NCBI GenBank assembly: GCA_010094045.1 | Contig: ML986638.1 | Span: 107,661-171,660 of the forward strand | DNA: 64,000 nt | Direction: 5' to 3' | DNA from: Lojkania enalia | Lineage: Eukaryota > Ascomycota > Dothideomycetes > Pleosporales | Shown here: one piece after another, positions 60,274 to 64,000 of the stretch | How positions within the stretch are numbered: the first letter of the stretch is position 1 | How the letters are laid out: each line of letters opens with the position of its first letter | Program-made: the position numbers and the translations under genes | The notes under the pieces: generated by a model | What the model saw: only the letters and a program-made list of their open reading frames with translations | What the model was told of the DNA's origin: nothing | Databases searched by the model: none

Positions 60274-63200
60274 CTACCCCCCTCCTTATAGGCTGATAGT
60301 CCCTATCTGCGCTGGTTTAGAAGGGAATTGAAGCTATTATAGATGGGTTCTAGTATAAAGAAATTTCTTTAAAGAAGTATTTACTAGTAAGAGCTAATAT
60401 ATACGGTTACTTATAGAAATACGTTTATTAATGTAATATTAAGTAAGGTTTTTTTATAGTAAGTATAATTAACCTATATATTAGCTAGTAACTACTATTA
60501 TAATAGTTTATTAATATTACAATTTCGTCGCGTATAGCAACGAGTGTTTACTAGCCTTAATATATTACTAGGTTATTATTAACTAAGCTTCCTTAACTAA
60601 ATAATAACTTCTACTCTATATATATTATTATACGTCTCTAGAACCGTTAATTATTAAAGTATTACTAACGCCTCTTAGAAAAAATTAATTAATATACTAC
60701 TCCGCCCACCTTTTAAAGCCTCTTTAGAGGCCTTCTAAATTATCTACTTTTAAGTTATATACGCGCTTACCTATAGGTAGTATATAATATTTACTTTTTA
60801 GTCTCTAAAATTAAAAAAATATAAGTATTATACCTTATAAAATAAAAAGTACAACCCTATATAAATCGTATCTAATACTAGTAAGGTACTTACTACTAAT
60901 GTACTTATAGATCTCCTTCTATTATAAGGAGGAGTTTCTAGTCCTCTAGGGCTATCTTAAACTATAAACAGCAGTCTAATATATAGAAGATAAGGAGGAT
61001 AAAAAGATAGCTTTTAAAACTATTTTAGAGTCTGTTTATAGTCTAGTATTTATAGTCTAAGTTATAAAGAGTTAAGAAGATAGTTTTCTTACAGCTAGTA
61101 TCTAAGTAGCTTTATTCTACTAGGGTACTAAGTTGCTCTGTTAGGTTTCAGCCTTAAAAACTCTAGTATCTAGCCTTTAAGCTAATATTACGGCGCTTTT
61201 AAGCGGCTAAGAATAAGATAGAAAAGGTTTAAGGGGAGTCTAGAGGGAAAGAAGGGGAAGGAGAGTAGAAGAGAAGAGGATTAAGGAGGTATCTAATAAT
61301 CTGCTATTAGACTCTCCGGATTTTATAGAGAAGTAATTTCAGGTCTATACTTTAGTTTTTAAATCTACTACTTAACTCTTATATATTATTATCTACCAGG
61401 TAATCTATATTCTTTATACTATTCTTATATACCTTAATCTATTTAGTTAGAGCTCTTAGAGGTCCTAGTTAATTCGGATACTTATTATAAAAAGCTTTTA
61501 GCTTATAAGGCGAACCTATAAAATTTAAAGCTTTATACTAGACCGGGTTAGAATTATATTCTACCTATTTTATATAGTATTTAAGAGTTTTATAATATAG
61601 CTTACTAGCTAGTATTTTCTTAACCTCCTACTCTTCTACCTTCTTAATAGTGATAGCAGGTAGTTTCGGAGCTTCTTACCCTAATAGAGGGTTCTAGAGG
61701 TTTTTATATAGTAGGTTTAGTGCGAAGATATTATATATTCTCAATTCTAAGGGTAGCTATAAATAGTATAAGTTTCTAACCTATTTTAGTACTTTAAAAG
61801 GGCCCTCCTATTAATTAGATAGCTTTCAGCTCGGTTTTTAGACTATAAGATTCTTAGTATTTAGGTAGACTATATTACCGATCTACTAATTAATCAGTTG
61901 CTAGTAATAGTTAATAATAGATTATATACGATTTTAAGCCTTCTTAATATTAGCCTTTACGGTTTTCTAGACTATATATATATAAGTTGCTAGAGTTAAA
62001 GCGTTCTTATAATTTAATTTGTCTGTTACGGTAATAGGATTAATAGAATATTTTTAATCCTAACTCTAACAGGGCTTAAATCTATATAGAATCTAATACA
62101 GAGATATTCTAATAGTTATATAGAGTAGAGTTACTTATACTTAGTCGATTATAGGTAATAGAGAATTCTAGTTGTTCTAGTAGAAGAATATAAAAGGGCG
62201 CAGTCTCTAATTAATATATTTATTTATAATCTCTATCTATCTATTAATCTCTTTATAATAAATAGTAGATAGTTTAATCTTTATACCTAAAATACAGCAG
62301 AATTTAGACTAGAAACTAGATATAAACTAAAGTCTTTAGTCTAAAATAATAGTTTTAGGCGTATAGCTAAAGTAGTATACTTATTAAATAAATAATTCGG
62401 CTATTCCCCTTGCGTTAATTATACGATAGTAGAAGATAGATACCGTTTATTTGGATAGGCGATTAATTACTACTATAATCTAATTATATCCAGACTTATC
62501 TATAGGAAAATCCTTAAAGTTAATATATAGGTACTATATTAGTTAATTTAGTATAGAAAGTAGATAGATAAAATCTAGAGTTTAGGTTTATATTAGATAA
62601 GCTTTATAGTATAGGATATAATTCTATATATATTGTTTATAAGTAGCCTTTATACCCTTCTAGTAGTACTTCCGGGATAGTAACTAATAGGTTTTAGTAG
62701 CGTTTAGGTATACAGAGAATACTTAGTTATAAGCTTCTTATATAAGTTATATATAAAGGCCTGAATCTAATAGGATATATAAGCGATTATTGTAAAGGAG
62801 TAGTTTATTTTCTATCCAATACTTATAGAGTAAAAGTATATATTCCTGCGTAAAGGAGGCTTAGTTTTTCTATAGTAATACGTCGATTAACTCTAGAAAG
62901 TCTAGTAATATAATCTACTTCTAGCCTTTAATAATATTTAGTATAGCTACTTAAATTATTATTTAGGTAATATAGGACTAGGCTAATTCGGTATTAATTT
63001 AGGGGTAAAGTTAATACGGTCTAAATAGGACTCTTAACTAGTTATTAGTTTAAGCCGTTTTTAAGTTTTCTATATCTTATTTATAATAACTAAGAATATT
63101 TACTCTAGTATTATTCTTACCTAGGGTGTACTTAATTCGGAACTAATATTAAGCTAATTCCTCGGTTTAATAAATTTAATAAGTATTAAGTACCTTTATA

Positions 63201-64000
63201 GTTATAAAATATTTAAATAAGCGATAATCGGTATATACTAGAGTTCTAGTAGCTACTAAAATAAGTTCTACCCTCTATTATTTAAACGTAGTAATAATTA
63301 CGAATAGTTTCTTATTATAAATCTTCTAGTTTAGTTTTAAACTAGATAGAACCTTACTATAGAATACTATAGAGTACTATTTTCCGTTAGAATATTTCTA
63401 TAATAGTATTCTTATAACTACTCTATTAGAGGTATTAGTTTCCATTTTTGTTTCTAACGTAGGGTTAAAGTAGTAGAAAGTAGATATATTTAACAGGGCT
63501 AACTTTAATTTCTTAAAGGTAATATTATATTCTAAAGTCTATATAAAAAGGGTTATAAAGCTCTATAGTATAATAATTAGCTTTATAATACGTAAGAATT
63601 CTAGTATAAACTATTAGTAGAATCTAGTAAAACCTAAGAAGGATTTTACACCCGTTATAGTAGTAGGTAGCTGCTAGTTACGCAGTACTTCTACCTTCTC
63701 TAGATTAACCTTAAGGCTTTTATTTAAGAGGATATAGCTAAAGTATTTAGTTTAGATAATATAGAATTTGCTCTTCTTAATATTAACTTATAACTCTACT
63801 TAACGTAATTTCTTAAAAACTTTCTTAATATAGATAGTGTATGTCGCCTTATCTTTAGAGTAGATAAGAATATTATCTAGGTAAGTAATATAAAAGTTAT
63901 CTAGGTAGTCGATTAGTATATTATTTATATAGTACTAGTAAGTTACTAAACTGTTATATAATTTAAAAGGTAGAACTTTATACTTATAGGTTCTATATTA
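59995..64000 (-). mobile_element. Ty3/gypsy chromovirus, RIP-eroded, runs off right edge
   Basis: Read on the minus strand, family blocks appear in order with many stops. Reverse transcriptase is at about 63,560-63,990 (YLDNILIYSKDKA for YLDD, FLGFTRFY). RNase H is at about 63,060-63,400 (TDYRLFKYFITIKVLN). The integrase zinc region is at about 62,560-62,760 (YYPGSTTRRV), and the integrase core at about 62,400-62,560 (FKDFPIDKSGY). A chromodomain is at about 61,500-61,660 (VKKILASKLYYKTLKYYIK). A polypurine tract (60274-60286) and the 3' LTR (59995-60273) follow. The 5' LTR, gag and start of pol lie beyond 64,000. Confidence 0.88.

Overview
The window is nuclear DNA of a filamentous ascomycete (Pezizomycotina). 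Genes are split by 45-120 nt introns with GT...AG borders and CTGAC/CTAAC branch sites. The gene set is typical of the group: noxR, a hacA-type bZIP with a non-canonical intron, urate oxidase, a LON-RING protein and a HET-domain fragment. C-to-T/G-to-A eroded repeats point to RIP (repeat-induced point mutation). The species cannot be named from sequence alone.

Positions 1-51,225 are conserved, gene-rich and mostly housekeeping: a partial gene at the left edge; a PI-PLC-X-like phosphodiesterase; NAN1/UTP17 divergent from RPB10; an RCC1-type Ran exchange factor; a secreted metallophosphoesterase; a LON-RING protein; the TORC2 subunit Rictor/Ste16; urate oxidase; mitochondrial ribosomal protein uL13m; the copper chaperone CCS1; noxR; a 57-aa Tom6-like subunit; a decayed seven-TM receptor; RSC subunit Rsc7; a disordered protein; an FAD oxidoreductase; hacA; and cytosolic lysyl-tRNA synthetase. 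Many exons are short, so the gene models below were assembled by joining exons whose splice phases agree.

Positions about 51,500-64,000 are an accessory, repeat-rich island. In order it holds: a divergent but foldable 5S rRNA gene; a 279-bp solo LTR with a perfect 5-bp target duplication; a 3' fragment of a Fot1/pogo transposon; a dead MFS transporter; an apparently intact SRPK-type kinase; a truncated HET-domain gene; and a second Fot1 copy interrupted by a Ty3/gypsy chromovirus. The chromovirus runs leftward and carries RT, RNase H, integrase and chromodomain traces. Its 3' LTR is the same 279-bp family as the solo LTR. The chromovirus is almost fully converted to TpA-rich sequence and runs off the right edge.

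The best-supported special feature is the hacA unfolded-protein-response switch at 45,076-45,095. A 20-nt intron is bounded by two CTG|CAG sites. The upstream site lies in a 7-nt loop on a 9-bp stem. Removing the intron switches the protein from a 458-aa to a 376-aa form.
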